A DNA stretch of 64,000 bases from Paenirhizobium cremeum (GCF_022884085.1 NZ_JAGGCS010000009.1:100971-164970); one strand, 5' to 3'. Positions 34,353 through 42,273 are shown, counted from the first letter of the stretch. A program made the numbers and translations. The notes: a model not told the origin generated them from the letters alone.

Positions 34353-34704
34353 CGCTTTCCCCTCTTCCCTGACGTCACACCCTCCCGGCCCGGCCGATGG
34401 CAGCCTGCCGGGGAGCATCCGTCGTGTTTTCCCTGCGATTCAATGCAACTAAAAATATAATTACACTTCAATAATCTTTATAGTTGCACATCTGGATAGA
34501 CGTCTCCGGCCCGAAAACCGTCTGCGGCGTGGGACGCGAAAATTTCCTGAGGAATTCAAACGTTTAAAATAATTTCAATCGTTTGAGGAGCTTAACCCTC
34601 ATATTTACAAAGATTTAACTCTGTGGAACCTTCCCGCTTATTCCGCGTTTAGGCACCTGCAGACAGCATTTCTGGCCTAACCTTGAGCCGTGAGGAGTAG
34701 ATCG
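34353..34704. other. AT-rich non-coding stretch
   Basis: About 350 bases with marked AT-richness (34430-34640), including runs such as AAAAATATAATT and GTTTAAAATAATTT. No gene was seen. It lies between the minus-strand lysozyme gene and the plus-strand 44-residue frame, so it may hold promoters in both directions. Confidence 0.5.
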
Positions 34705-34839
34705 ATGCAGACCAACAGCACGACCCAGACGAAGACCAATGCCGCCACCATTCCCGCCCATGTCATGGAGCGTCTCGAAAGCGAATGGCGCCAGATGCGC
34801 CAGGGCAGCAACCAGCCGTCCGCGTCTTCTTCAAAGTAA
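34705..34839 (+). CDS. Possible 44-residue protein on the plus strand
   Basis: The frame MQTNSTTQTKTNAATIPAHV continues VMERLESEWRQMRQGSN and ends in SSSK. GAGGAG lies seven bases before the ATG, and a strong hairpin terminator follows at 34893-34927. Sequence is polar and helical. It runs against the GTA genes. No family was recognised; the signals at both ends are the main support. Confidence 0.5.
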   Translation: MQTNSTTQTKTNAATIPAHVMERLESEWRQMRQGSNQPSASSSK

Positions 34840-34892
34840 TCGCGGTTCTCATCCCGGTTCCAGGCAATCCCGGCGTCGAACGACCCGAAGCA

Positions 34893-34927
34893 AAACGGCC
34901 GGCCCTCCATCGAGGGACCGGCCGTTT
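34893..34927. terminator. Bidirectional hairpin terminator
   Basis: AAACGGCCGG-CCCTC pairs with GAGGG-A-CCGGCCGTTT across a four-base loop. It has A-rich and T-rich sides, so it can work both ways: for the 44-residue plus-strand frame and for the lipoprotein gene ending at 34967. Confidence 0.75.
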
Positions 34928-34966
34928 CCTTTGGCAGTGCCGGCCGCAGGACGGCCGGCATCGCAT

Positions 34967-35788
34967 TCACTCCCTGAGATCGCGGTTGAACTCCAGCACC
35001 TTGAAGCCTTCGATGCCGCGTCGCAGCCAATCCGGCTGGACCGCTGCCGGGGCCTCGGCCGAGGGCGCAGCCCGCAATTTGGTGAACTGCGGTTGCGGCT
35101 TTTTCGGCGGCGGCGCTGCCGGCTTGGGCGGCAAGCGGGTGAAGACCATGGTGAGCGTACCCGTATTCGTACGCGAGGCGGAAACCAGCGGTCCCGGCCC
35201 GGTGAAATGGGTCAATACCCAGGTCGGCCCGGCGTCCGAAATACGGGCGGTGAAGGCGAATTCCGTCTTGCCGGAAAACACGGCCTTCTCCGCCCCCTGA
35301 ATGCCGGTCACCTCAATCGCACCTCCCATCTCCTTGACGAATGTCTCGGCGCGAAGGTTCTCGGCAATCAGTTCGCGCGTACCGAGCGTGCCGACGACAG
35401 GGCTCGCATCCGGGACATGGATGGTGCAGGCCTTCTCCGACTTGTCGGAAAGATAAATCACGAAATTCTGGTTATAGGTTCGCGAACCCTTCCGGCTCAC
35501 GCCGAACGGCAGGGCGAAGGACAGGCTTTCCCCCGGTGTCGAGAGCGTGTCGCTGAAGGTCGCCGAAGGGTTCAGGCCGCCTTCATAGTTCATCTTGAGT
35601 TCGAAGGCGGCGGAGACCACCCAGTCGTCACGTTTCAGATAACCGAATTCCTCGCGGCTCCTGTAGAGTTCGCAACTCAGCTTGGCGAGAAAATCGGCCA
35701 TGGAGATCGGCGTCACATTGCCACCACCTCCGGATGTCGCGCAGCCTGCGAGCCCCGCGCAAAGCGCGGCCACCATCAGTTTCTTCAT
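34967..35788 (-). CDS. Lipoprotein of unknown function
   Basis: A 273-residue lipoprotein: signal MKKLMVAALCAGLAGCATSG with lipobox LAGC (Cys16). The mature part is beta-rich up to about residue 225, then a Pro/Lys linker (PKPAAPPPKKPQPQ) and a short helical end. Location between terminase and lysozyme suggests possible co-expression with the GTA genes, but it could be an unrelated envelope protein. No family was recognised. Confidence 0.75.
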   Translation of the reverse strand: MKKLMVAALCAGLAGCATSGGGGNVTPISMADFLAKLSCELYRSREEFGYLKRDDWVVSAAFELKMNYEGGLNPSATFSDTLSTPGESLSFALPFGVSRKGSRTYNQNFVIYLSDKSEKACTIHVPDASPVVGTLGTRELIAENLRAETFVKEMGGAIEVTGIQGAEKAVFSGKTEFAFTARISDAGPTWVLTHFTGPGPLVSASRTNTGTLTMVFTRLPPKPAAPPPKKPQPQFTKLRAAPSAEAPAAVQPDWLRRGIEGFKVLEFNRDLRE

Positions 35789-35892
35789 GGACCCCTCCCC
35801 CGAAACCTCCACTCAGGATTGTACGTTCCGCGAAACTTGTCAATCGTGCCGGACCCGGCCCCATGCCGGGTTCGGGGAAGCGGCGATAGGCA

Positions 35893-37821
35893 TCAGACGC
35901 CGCGGATTCGCGGTTCGCCCGCGCCTTCGAGGAGAAGCGCCGTCAGCGCCCAGACCAGCGCATCCAGCCGGTCGGGCGAGCGTCCCGACGAGAGCCCCTC
36001 CGGGCCGAAGTCGCACATCTGGTCTTCCAGTTCCTGAAACCGGGCCGCGTGCAGAACGCGGCCCTGTTCGTAGAGTGCCACCACCGGCTCGGCCCTCAGG
36101 AACTTGCCGCGCGTCGCCCGAACCATGCTGACGGGCAGGGTCGCCTCCACGCTTTTCAGCATGGCCGCCACCATTTCCCCGCCCTGGTTGACTTCCGCCA
36201 CCACCCGGTCGGCCTCGAAGCGGCGATAGGCGGAGACCACGGCCCTTGCCCAGACCGCCGGGCTTTTGCCTTCAACGGACACGTCCGCCAGCACCACCGC
36301 CTGCCCGTTTTCCATCAGGCCGGCCACGACGATACCGCAGCAGGAGCGCTCGCCGCTGCCCGCCGGCGGGTCGACCGCGACGACGATGCGCCTCAGCGGT
36401 TCGGTCAGCCTTATGGTGATGCCTTCGAGACGGTCGCGCTTCCACAGCGCGTCCTCGCGATCCTCGATCAGTTCGCCACCGAGTTCCTGCCGTCCGAGCC
36501 GCGTGCCGCCGTAGCGGCGCTCCAGCGCCGCGATGAAGCCCGGAGCGAGATTGCCGGCATTGGCCGCGGTCGAAAGCCGGGTCAGCCGGGTTCCGGGTTC
36601 GGCGATCAGCCGCTTCAGAAGCGGTACCGCCCGCGGCGTGGTGGTCACCACCTGCCGGGGCGCGGTCCCGAGACGCAGCGCGAATTGCAGCATGTCGAAA
36701 GTCTCCTGCGCATGCTTCCATTTCGCCAGTTCGTCGCACCAGGCGAAGTGGAATTGCGGGCCGCGCAGGCTTTCGGGATCTTCCGAGGAGAAGATCTGCG
36801 CCACCGCGCCGTTCGGCCAGACGAGCCTCCTGCGCGTAATCTCCACCTCCGGCCGCATGCGGGTTGCAATACGCACCAGCCCCGAGGGGCCGTCGATCAT
36901 CACCTCACGGGCATCGCCCAGCGTTTCCGCCACCAGCGCGATCCTGAGATCGGTCTTCGGCCCTGCCGCCCGCACCATGGCCTGAACCCATTCCGCGCCC
37001 GCCCTTGTCTTGCCGGAGCCGCGCCCGCCCATCATCAGCCATGTCAGCCAGTCGCCCGGCGGCGGCAATTGCTCGGCCCGCGCCAAGAAACGCCAGTCGC
37101 GCCGCATCGCGGCAATCGCACCCGAAGGCGCCGAGCGCAGCAGGGCATCGAGACCCGCCACCGCGCCGGTGGCATGCCTTCCTTTCTCCCGCGCGTTATC
37201 CGCCCGCGCATTCCCGGCGCGTTCGCCTTCGGTCGAACGTCTCTCGGCCTGCCCATTCGCAGCCCATCCATTCCCGACGTCACCGCCTTCGGTGTGAGCC
37301 ACCTCACCCCGTCCTTCATCGGACAGCCCGATGGCAGCGCGTCCGCCTTCGGGGCCTTCATCCACAGCGCAGCCAGCCTCACCCCCAAAGCCTGCCGCAA
37401 CCCGCCCTCTGCCGGGCGAGAGGGTCGCCGCCGCGCTGCCGGCCGGCTGCATCGTGTCCTGTCCGCCCGCCGATACCTCTTTCGGATACGCCTGCGTCGC
37501 CCCGGCCGCGATGGCTTGCGCCTGCGCTTTCGCCGATCCGGGGCCATGTCCGTCCGGCGGGCTCGTCGACACGCTGAAGCCGGCGGCGGCAACGCCCTCC
37601 AACGCGGCGGTCAACCGACGCATGCCCGTCACCCTGTCCGCGATCGTGCCGATACCCTTGACCATGTCGTCCGTGGCCGCAGCCACCGCTCTCGCCGACG
37701 CGGCGATCCGATGGCGTTCCTTTGCTTTCTTCTTCCGGCTTGTCGCCCGGTTATCCGGGAGGCCCGCATCCGGCCCCAAGCCCGGCATAGCCAGGCCCGG
37801 CACAGCCGATCCCCTCGCCAT
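35893..37821 (-). CDS. Terminase large subunit (GTA g2-like) with long N-terminal extension
   Basis: The ATG at 37821 has GGAG six bases upstream and gives 642 residues. The conserved terminase starts only at about residue 239 (MRRDWRFLARAEQLPPPGDW). Walker A is GGRGSGKT and Walker B FAWCDELAKW; the nuclease begins at VAVDPPAGSGE. The first ~215 residues, rich in Gly/Ala/Arg/Glu with one helical block (SARAVAAATDDMVKGIGTIA), are absent from usual family members of about 420-450 residues. It overlaps g1 by 71 bases. Start codons nearer the core without a good Shine-Dalgarno cannot be excluded. Confidence 0.85.
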   Translation of the reverse strand: MARGSAVPGLAMPGLGPDAGLPDNRATSRKKKAKERHRIAASARAVAAATDDMVKGIGTIADRVTGMRRLTAALEGVAAAGFSVSTSPPDGHGPGSAKAQAQAIAAGATQAYPKEVSAGGQDTMQPAGSAAATLSPGRGRVAAGFGGEAGCAVDEGPEGGRAAIGLSDEGRGEVAHTEGGDVGNGWAANGQAERRSTEGERAGNARADNAREKGRHATGAVAGLDALLRSAPSGAIAAMRRDWRFLARAEQLPPPGDWLTWLMMGGRGSGKTRAGAEWVQAMVRAAGPKTDLRIALVAETLGDAREVMIDGPSGLVRIATRMRPEVEITRRRLVWPNGAVAQIFSSEDPESLRGPQFHFAWCDELAKWKHAQETFDMLQFALRLGTAPRQVVTTTPRAVPLLKRLIAEPGTRLTRLSTAANAGNLAPGFIAALERRYGGTRLGRQELGGELIEDREDALWKRDRLEGITIRLTEPLRRIVVAVDPPAGSGERSCCGIVVAGLMENGQAVVLADVSVEGKSPAVWARAVVSAYRRFEADRVVAEVNQGGEMVAAMLKSVEATLPVSMVRATRGKFLRAEPVVALYEQGRVLHAARFQELEDQMCDFGPEGLSSGRSPDRLDALVWALTALLLEGAGEPRIRGV

Positions 37822-38365
37822 CAGCATCTCCAGAGCCGTCGCCGCGCGCGGCCAGCATGGCAGCGGCGCGCTCAAGTGCCCGCTCTTCGATGAGGTCCGC
37901 GAGTTCCTGTCGTATCCGGTCATGATCCTCGCTCTCGGCTCGCTGTTCCTCGGCCTCCGCCCGGTCGCGGGCAAACTGCCTTTGCAGCGCATCGACCTTT
38001 TCCAGCGTGCGGACGATCAATGAAATCGCATCGGTCGCCGCCTTGGCGTCGGTGCGGGCAAGCTTTGCAGAGGCGTCGTCGACCGCTCCGCCCTCTGCCT
38101 CGATCCGCGAAAGCATCGCTTCCGCCGAAGCCCGGAGGCTGCGAAACAGTTCGAACTGACGCGCCATCTCGCCCATCAGCTCATTGAGCAGCAGCTCATA
38201 GCGGTCAGCGGCGGAAAGGCCTTCAGCCGATTTCAGCTCCAGCACCACGCGTTCCGCCGCCCGCCCGATCTGCTCAAAGCTCCAGACCTCGCCTACGCCC
38301 TCTCGCTCGAAAGCAAAAGGCTCGCGGCCCGACAGCATGAGATCGATTTCCCGCTCCTTGCGCAT
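37751..38365 (-). CDS. Probable GTA g1-like protein (small terminase candidate)
   Basis: A 204-residue, highly charged helical protein: MRKEREIDLMLSGREPFAFE, then coiled coil from about residue 50 to 165 (ARQFELFRSLRASAEAML, LVRTLEKVDALQRQFARDRAE). The end is Gly-rich. By position it corresponds to GTA g1. The assignment rests on synteny and helical make-up rather than a clear motif. Confidence 0.6.
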   Translation of the reverse strand: MRKEREIDLMLSGREPFAFEREGVGEVWSFEQIGRAAERVVLELKSAEGLSAADRYELLLNELMGEMARQFELFRSLRASAEAMLSRIEAEGGAVDDASAKLARTDAKAATDAISLIVRTLEKVDALQRQFARDRAEAEEQRAESEDHDRIRQELADLIEERALERAAAMLAARGDGSGDADGEGIGCAGPGYAGLGAGCGPPG

Positions 38366-38410
38366 CGCCGCCTCCCGCTCACCGCCGGCTTCGCAAGGCA
38401 ACCACCGGCC

Positions 38411-38439
38411 AATAAAAAAGGCCCGGTCGCCCGAGCCTT
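38411..38439 (-). terminator. Intrinsic terminator ahead of the GTA cluster
   Basis: On the minus strand AAGGCTCGG, GCGA and CCGGGCCTT form a stem followed by TTTTATT. It would stop transcription entering the GTA cluster from the right. Confidence 0.7.
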
Positions 38440-38563
38440 GCTACAATCCCTTTGCCGAAGACCACGACCCGAAACACTCCGCTCCGGCCGCAACTCTCCG
38501 ACGATGCCTGAACCCTATCAAACGACCGTCACACCGTCAAGGACTATTTTCCTAACTATATAC

Positions 38564-38592
38564 TTGACGTACCAGAATCGGAAAGGCATGAT
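38564..38592 (+). promoter_or_regulatory. Sigma70-type promoter candidate
   Basis: TTGACG at 38564-38569, a 17-base spacer and CATGAT at 38587-38592, 50 bases before the small gene at 38643. Confidence 0.5.
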
Positions 38593-38642
38593 TCTCTGGC
38601 GTGACAGGCTGGCAAATACGTCAAGGAAACGGAGAGTTTCCT

Positions 38643-38813
38643 ATGACAACGGAAGACGAAAAGAAGACGCCAGAAATTGAGATTACGCCAGAGATGATCG
38701 AGGCTGGCGTATCCGAGTACGTCGAACTGGCTGGAGAGTTTCCGCCATCCTACGTGGTTGAAGTGGTATATTTGGCAATGGTTCGCGCTTCTTTACGCCA
38801 TAAAGAGACATAG
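38643..38813 (+). CDS. Small conserved-type rhizobial protein
   Basis: A 56-residue acidic protein: MTTEDEKKTPEIEITPEMIE, then helical (AGVSEYVELAGEF, YVVEVVYLAMVRASLRH). GGAGAG lies six bases before the ATG, and a promoter candidate precedes it. The ITPEMIEAG motif is common in small rhizobial hypothetical proteins. It overlaps the 3' end of the opposite gene by 131 bases. Confidence 0.65.
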   Translation: MTTEDEKKTPEIEITPEMIEAGVSEYVELAGEFPPSYVVEVVYLAMVRASLRHKET

Positions 38814-39282
38814 CAAATTTGTTATTTGTTGATACGTAATGTAGTGCGTTTATTACGTCATTTAGGTCATTTTGAAGCAAATTAAGATTCTGCAAAGTCA
38901 ATTTGTATAGTAGCCTTGACGTTTTCTTTTTTGTGTACCGCTCAATATGGATAAAGTCATCACCGCGCTTGTGGACGATCCCGTGCGCCAAAAAGTTTCT
39001 GTTGTCCCTGCACACTGATAAAGCTTTCTTTAACTTCGAGCAGAAGGCTACAAATTCGCTTTTCTTGTCCTTCATAAGGAGCATCTTGAAAATGAAATCT
39101 GTTTTGGTTTCATTTCCTAAGGTTTCTAAAATCTCGACGCCCAAAGGGTGCGGCGCTAGATAGGCCTCTAGGATTGTTTCAAGAATGTCTTCGACCCGTG
39201 ACCAAGAAACTGTAAGGCATCCAATCATCCAGATTGCCGCATGGTCGCTTGGGATTTCAACTGTCTTGGAGGTTTTTGCCAT
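38683..39282 (-). CDS. HEPN-motif hypothetical protein
   Basis: A 199-residue, AT-rich, mostly helical protein. RNFLAH (about residues 96-101) fits the Rx4-6H motif of HEPN domains, which are often RNases in toxin or defence systems; KKALSVCRDNRNFLAHG is the best part. The last ~25 residues (LQPRRMAETLQPVRRTRI) lie over the opposite gene and look like run-through. Its ATG overlaps the ATG of the plus-strand gene at 39281 within CATG. The Shine-Dalgarno is weak. Confidence 0.55.
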   Translation of the reverse strand: MAKTSKTVEIPSDHAAIWMIGCLTVSWSRVEDILETILEAYLAPHPLGVEILETLGNETKTDFIFKMLLMKDKKSEFVAFCSKLKKALSVCRDNRNFLAHGIVHKRGDDFIHIERYTKKKTSRLLYKLTLQNLNLLQNDLNDVINALHYVSTNNKFAMSLYGVKKREPLPNIPLQPRRMAETLQPVRRTRIRQPRSSLA

Positions 39283-39418
39283 GGCTGACCCAGATCAAAA
39301 GATTGACGACAAGAAGGGCGACGAGATCTTGCGGCGTATGCTGAAGACCCCGCCTGAACCGAAGAAATCAGAAAACACGGCCGGCGACAAAAACAAAAAG
39401 GACTCGCGAAAAAAGTGA
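39281..39418 (+). CDS. Small Lys-rich hypothetical protein
   Basis: A 45-residue charged protein, MADPDQKIDDKKGDEILRRM and a Lys-rich tail. A strong GGAGG lies eight bases before the ATG. It begins a three-gene plus-strand group. The role is unknown; RRMLKTPPEPKK resembles other small rhizobial proteins. Confidence 0.6.
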   Translation: MADPDQKIDDKKGDEILRRMLKTPPEPKKSENTAGDKNKKDSRKK

Positions 39419-39438
39419 TTTTATAGTTCATTTGCCCA

Positions 39439-39768
39439 ATGAGAGAAGAAGCCCCACCGCTGCCGGTCATTCATACGATCCCGAGGTCACTCATAGAACA
39501 GTGGACTAAGGTTTCTCCTGATGATGACGTTGAAATCAGGCTTACCAAGGCCGATATCGACAATCTGTTTTTCTCCATAAACGGAGTTATCTCCTCGTTG
39601 GGTTCGATCCAGGAAGCGTTGATCGCCTACAGCAATGGTAATGTTGATCACGCTAACGCCCTTATGGACATGTCTAAAAGGAATAATCTTGAAGCGTTGA
39701 ATTATGTCAGGTCTCTTATGAGTTCCTTAATTGCTAGTGCAATTCAGAACAGGAACGAAAAGACATGA
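39439..39768 (+). CDS. Hypothetical helical protein
   Basis: A 109-residue protein, largely helical (DIDNLFFSINGVISSLGSIQ, NALMDMSKRNNLEALNYVRS). It starts 20 bases after the small Lys-rich gene and overlaps the next gene by four, so co-expression is likely. No good Shine-Dalgarno was seen and no family was recognised. Base composition is lower in GC than the flanks. Confidence 0.6.
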   Translation: MREEAPPLPVIHTIPRSLIEQWTKVSPDDDVEIRLTKADIDNLFFSINGVISSLGSIQEALIAYSNGNVDHANALMDMSKRNNLEALNYVRSLMSSLIASAIQNRNEKT

Positions 39769-40154
39769 GCGCCTCGAATCCTGATAACAACGACTATGAG
39801 AAATCGAACGTCAGTGGCGCGCTTATGGAGAAGCTTGGCAACAACAGTTTTGCCGCAACCGGCCCCATAACTAGTGGCGGCGGCGGAGGTGATGGAATGG
39901 ACGAACTTGGATCTAGGGTATCAAAGATAGAGGCATACACGGACACGATCCGTGAAGATATTTCTTCAATCAAGCCTGATCTTAAGGACGTGCGCGAGCG
40001 GTTTCAGCGACTGGAAGTCAATGTCAGTCACCTGCCGTCCAAGGGCTACATAAACAAAGTAGTTATTTCTGCGATTTTGTTAATTGGTGCATTCATTACA
40101 TTTCAGGAACAGCTTCAGTCACTTTTGGGGATGACTTCGTCTCTTCCAAAGTAG
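39765..40154 (+). CDS. Coiled-coil protein with C-terminal membrane anchor
   Basis: A 129-residue protein. The first ~45 residues are polar with a Gly run (TSGGGGGDGMDE), residues about 48-95 are coiled coil (RVSKIEAYTDTIREDISSIK, DVRERFQRLEVNVSHL), and one membrane helix follows (about 100-118, KVVISAILLIGAFITF). The layout is seen in small accessory membrane proteins of rhizobial islands and prophages. The function is unknown. Confidence 0.65.
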   Translation: MSASNPDNNDYEKSNVSGALMEKLGNNSFAATGPITSGGGGGDGMDELGSRVSKIEAYTDTIREDISSIKPDLKDVRERFQRLEVNVSHLPSKGYINKVVISAILLIGAFITFQEQLQSLLGMTSSLPK

Positions 40155-40170
40155 GTGTCTAGCCTTCTGC

Positions 40171-40365
40171 TTAGGCGTGAGCGGCTTCACCAATCCGCCG
40201 ATAGGTCAAACGCTTGTCGCGAGCCTGACGAAGAAGATCTTCGGCACGTTCTGCATCGCTAATCTTGAGCGCTGCGCGGCGGTTATGACGGAAATCGAAC
40301 TCAGCAGGATAGCGGTGCAAGTGAGTTTCGCCGCAATGCCGGCGGACTACCGTCGACAGTGAGTG
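40171..40365 (-). pseudogene. IS1595-type (ISXO2-like) transposase remnant
   Basis: Sixty-four residues match the C-terminus of ISXO2-like transposases: THLHRYPAEFDFRHNRRAAL, ISDAERAEDLL and KRLTYRRIGEAA. Everything upstream, including the catalytic region, is missing; the open frame continues to 40758 but that part is antisense to the neighbouring secreted-protein gene. Confidence 0.75.
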
Positions 40366-40376
40366 CCACCCCATCC

Positions 40377-40727
40377 CTACCACTTCATCAACGTATCCAC
40401 ATCGCGAACCTTGATGCCGGGCGTGATCTTGCTGCAGGCCGGCAGCGTCTCGCCTTCCAGCACCGCCGCCATCGCGTGGCGGTTCTGCGGGTCGCAATAG
40501 AGTTCGACGACGCCATCCGGCAGGCATTGGACGACCTGCTTTCGTCCACCCGAGAGGTTGCGCGCGATGAATTCCGGCCGGTTTTGCCAGTCCGGCGTAG
40601 TGGCGGTAAAAATCGCGTCGCAATCCTTCATCGAACCGATCTCCTTTTCGTAGAAAGCCGGCTCGGCCGCATTCGCCACGAAAGGCATGCCGGCGAGAAA
40701 AAGCAGGATCGGGACAATGCGGCGCAT
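40377..40727 (-). CDS. Small secreted protein of unknown function
   Basis: A 116-residue protein with a signal peptide (MRRIVPILLFLAGMPFVANA). The mature part has four cysteines (KDCDAIF, VQCLPDG, LYCDP, PACSKI). No family was recognised; a periplasmic domain is inferred. Confidence 0.75.
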   Translation of the reverse strand: MRRIVPILLFLAGMPFVANAAEPAFYEKEIGSMKDCDAIFTATTPDWQNRPEFIARNLSGGRKQVVQCLPDGVVELYCDPQNRHAMAAVLEGETLPACSKITPGIKVRDVDTLMKW

Positions 40728-40817
40728 GGCGGGGGCTCCTCAGAAGACAGAGGCTCAAGCTAGCGCCCAGGCCTCCGCCGGAGAAACGCCAATACTGGGC
40801 GGATCACACCCGCTTCC

Positions 40818-41168
40818 TTACTCCGCCGCCCCGCCATACTGTTCCCATGCCGTCATCGCATGGCCTGCATACATCAGCGACGGGCCGCCGCCCATGTAGA
40901 CGGCCATGCCCAGCGTTTCCTCGAATTCCGCCTTGGTGCAACCGAGCTTGATCAGCGTTTCGGTGTGGAAGCCAATGCAGCCGTCGCAGCGGGTGGAGAT
41001 CGCGATGCCAAGCGCCACCAGTTCCTTGGTCTTCTTGTCCAGCGCGCCAGCCTTGGTGGCAGCCTGCGCCAGGGCGGAGAAGCCGGCCATCACATCCGGA
41101 ACGTCCTTGCGCAAGATCTTGAGACCATTGGAGATTTCCTTCGTGATGTCGAGATAGTCCTTGCTCAC
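40818..41168 (-). CDS. Carboxymuconolactone decarboxylase/AhpD-like protein
   Basis: A 116-residue AhpD-fold protein. The redox motif RCDGCIGFH (CxxC with distal His, about residues 60-68) is the AhpD-type active site. Such proteins reduce peroxides or peroxiredoxin partners. A 14-bp dyad lies about 30 bases upstream of the ATG. It is monocistronic. Confidence 0.88.
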   Translation of the reverse strand: MSKDYLDITKEISNGLKILRKDVPDVMAGFSALAQAATKAGALDKKTKELVALGIAISTRCDGCIGFHTETLIKLGCTKAEFEETLGMAVYMGGGPSLMYAGHAMTAWEQYGGAAE

Positions 41169-41199
41169 CGGTCACCCTTTCAATCAAAACATATATAAA

Positions 41200-41213
41200 T
41201 TCATATACATGAA
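41200..41213. promoter_or_regulatory. Inverted-repeat operator candidate for the AhpD-like gene
   Basis: TTCAT-ATAC-ATGAA has perfect five-base arms and lies in an AT-rich promoter-like region 32-45 bases before the AhpD-like start. It resembles operators of ArsR-family redox regulators in rhizobia; the regulator is unknown. The rest of 41169-41505 holds only a terminator. Confidence 0.35.
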
Positions 41214-41340
41214 GATTTCAGATTGCCGCAAGCATGAAAACGACGGAAAGACATGGTGCGGCAAACTGGACTAGCGGGCGCACAGCGCTCCGTCCTTTTC
41301 GTTCTCAATCCATTGAAGAACAAAGCCAACCCACAAAAAG

Positions 41341-41370
41341 AAAACGGCCGGGATCGCTCCCGGCCGTTTT
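41341..41370. terminator. Perfect bidirectional terminator hairpin
   Basis: AAAACGGCCGGGA pairs base for base with TCCCGGCCGTTTT across TCGC. It lies between the AhpD-like gene and copZ and can end transcription in both directions. Confidence 0.8.
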
Positions 41371-41505
41371 CGGACCCCTTACCCTGGAGCGCCGTGCGTC
41401 CATCAGGACGCACAAAGGACGCTCCGAATTATAGAATCTGCGAATCGAACTCTCCGAAAATCGATTGCGATCTTCGGAAAGCTCGATGCGCCAGGGCCGG
41501 CGCCG

Positions 41506-41712
41506 TCAGACGCTTTTCCGGACCGGCGTATAGCCGGCCTCGCGTATCGCTTCCTCGGCCTTGGCAGCGTCGCCGGCCACCGAGACCTCGTGGGATTTCA
41601 GGTCGATCGTCACCGCAGCGCCCGGCAGGGCCTCGCTCAGCGCCTTGGTCACGGCCTTCTCGCAATGGCCGCAGGTCATGTCTTCCACCGCAAATCGTAC
41701 TATCTCGTTCAT
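41506..41712 (-). CDS. copZ: Copper chaperone, HMA domain
   Basis: A 68-residue heavy-metal-associated domain with MTCGHC (Cys14 and Cys17) as the Cu(I) site. CopZ-type chaperones pass copper to CopA and to the CueR regulator. It follows cueR in the same direction, with its own CueR box in between. Confidence 0.9.
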   Translation of the reverse strand: MNEIVRFAVEDMTCGHCEKAVTKALSEALPGAAVTIDLKSHEVSVAGDAAKAEEAIREAGYTPVRKSV

Positions 41713-41757
41713 CGTCTCTTCCTTCCGTTTCCGACCTATCGGACCGGTCCTTCTTGC

Positions 41758-41781
41758 ACCTTCCTACAATTGGAAGGTCAA
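41758..41781 (-). promoter_or_regulatory. CueR-type promoter of copZ
   Basis: The dyad ACCTTCC...GGAAGGT (41758-41778) overlaps a minus-strand -35 TTGACC (41776-41781), the arrangement of MerR-family promoters with an over-long spacer. It lies 46 bases before copZ. Confidence 0.75.
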
Positions 41782-41797
41782 GAGGCAAAAACCAGGG

Positions 41798-42214
41798 TCA
41801 GTTTCGGTGGGCCCGCGTCTTCTTGCCGCTGCCGGCGAGATCCGCGAGAATCGGGCAGCTCGGCCGATGGTCGCCGTGGCAGCTTTCCGCAAGCTCGCTC
41901 AGCGTCGCCACCATGGCCTTCATCGAGGCGATCTTTTCCTCGAGTTCGGCAATGTGGTCGAGCGCGAGTTTCTTCACCTCGCCGCTCGCCCTTTCCTTGT
42001 CGGCCCAGAGCGCCAACAGCTTTTCCGTCTCCTCCAGCGAGAAACCCAGATCGCGGGAGCGCCGCACGAAGCGCAGCCGGTTCACCTCGTCCTCGCCGTA
42101 GATGCGGTAATTGCTGGCGGTCCGTGTGGCGGGGCGAACCAGGCCGATTTCCTCGTAATAGCGGATCATCTTGGCCGAAACGCCGGAGGCGAGAGAGGCT
42201 TCACCGATGTTCAT
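41798..42214 (-). CDS. cueR: Copper-responsive MerR-family regulator
   Basis: A 138-residue MerR-family protein. Residues 1-70 are the winged HTH (IGEASLASGVSAKMIRYYEE). Cys112 and Cys120 in SCHGDHRPSCPIL are at the same positions as the Cu(I) ligands of E. coli CueR. It should activate copA and copZ at Cu(I) excess. It sits 60 bases after copA in the same direction. Confidence 0.93.
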   Translation of the reverse strand: MNIGEASLASGVSAKMIRYYEEIGLVRPATRTASNYRIYGEDEVNRLRFVRRSRDLGFSLEETEKLLALWADKERASGEVKKLALDHIAELEEKIASMKAMVATLSELAESCHGDHRPSCPILADLAGSGKKTRAHRN

Positions 42215-42273
42215 GCGTCACTCCTTTCCCTTCCATTCTCCGACCCGATGGCCTTCCTTCACAACCGCCCGCA

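Larger units (their letters stand above)
20081..38365 (-). other. RcGTA-like gene transfer agent cluster (or HK97-type prophage remnant), interrupted
   Basis: The minus-strand order from 38.4 kb down is g1-like, terminase, portal, DUF6107, protease, capsid, head-tail adaptors, tail terminator, tail tube, GTA gp10, tail chaperone, short tape measure, DUF2460, DUF2163, NlpC/P60 and host-specificity protein, the typical order of Rhodobacter-type GTA. No integrase, repressor or replication gene accompanies it. Extra genes lie between g2 and g3, a transporter between g8 and g9, and a toxin-antitoxin pair between g13 and g14. The last gene is cut by the Mu-like element. Confidence 0.8.

Noticed and set aside
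20036..38401. Reading the GTA-like region as an intact lambdoid prophage
   Set aside because: No integrase, repressor, replication or attachment sites were seen, and the gene order and short tape measure fit a GTA; a decayed prophage remains possible.
40366..40758. Upstream part of the frame that ends in the IS1595 remnant
   Set aside because: It is antisense-free but overlaps the secreted-protein gene in another frame and shows no transposase similarity.
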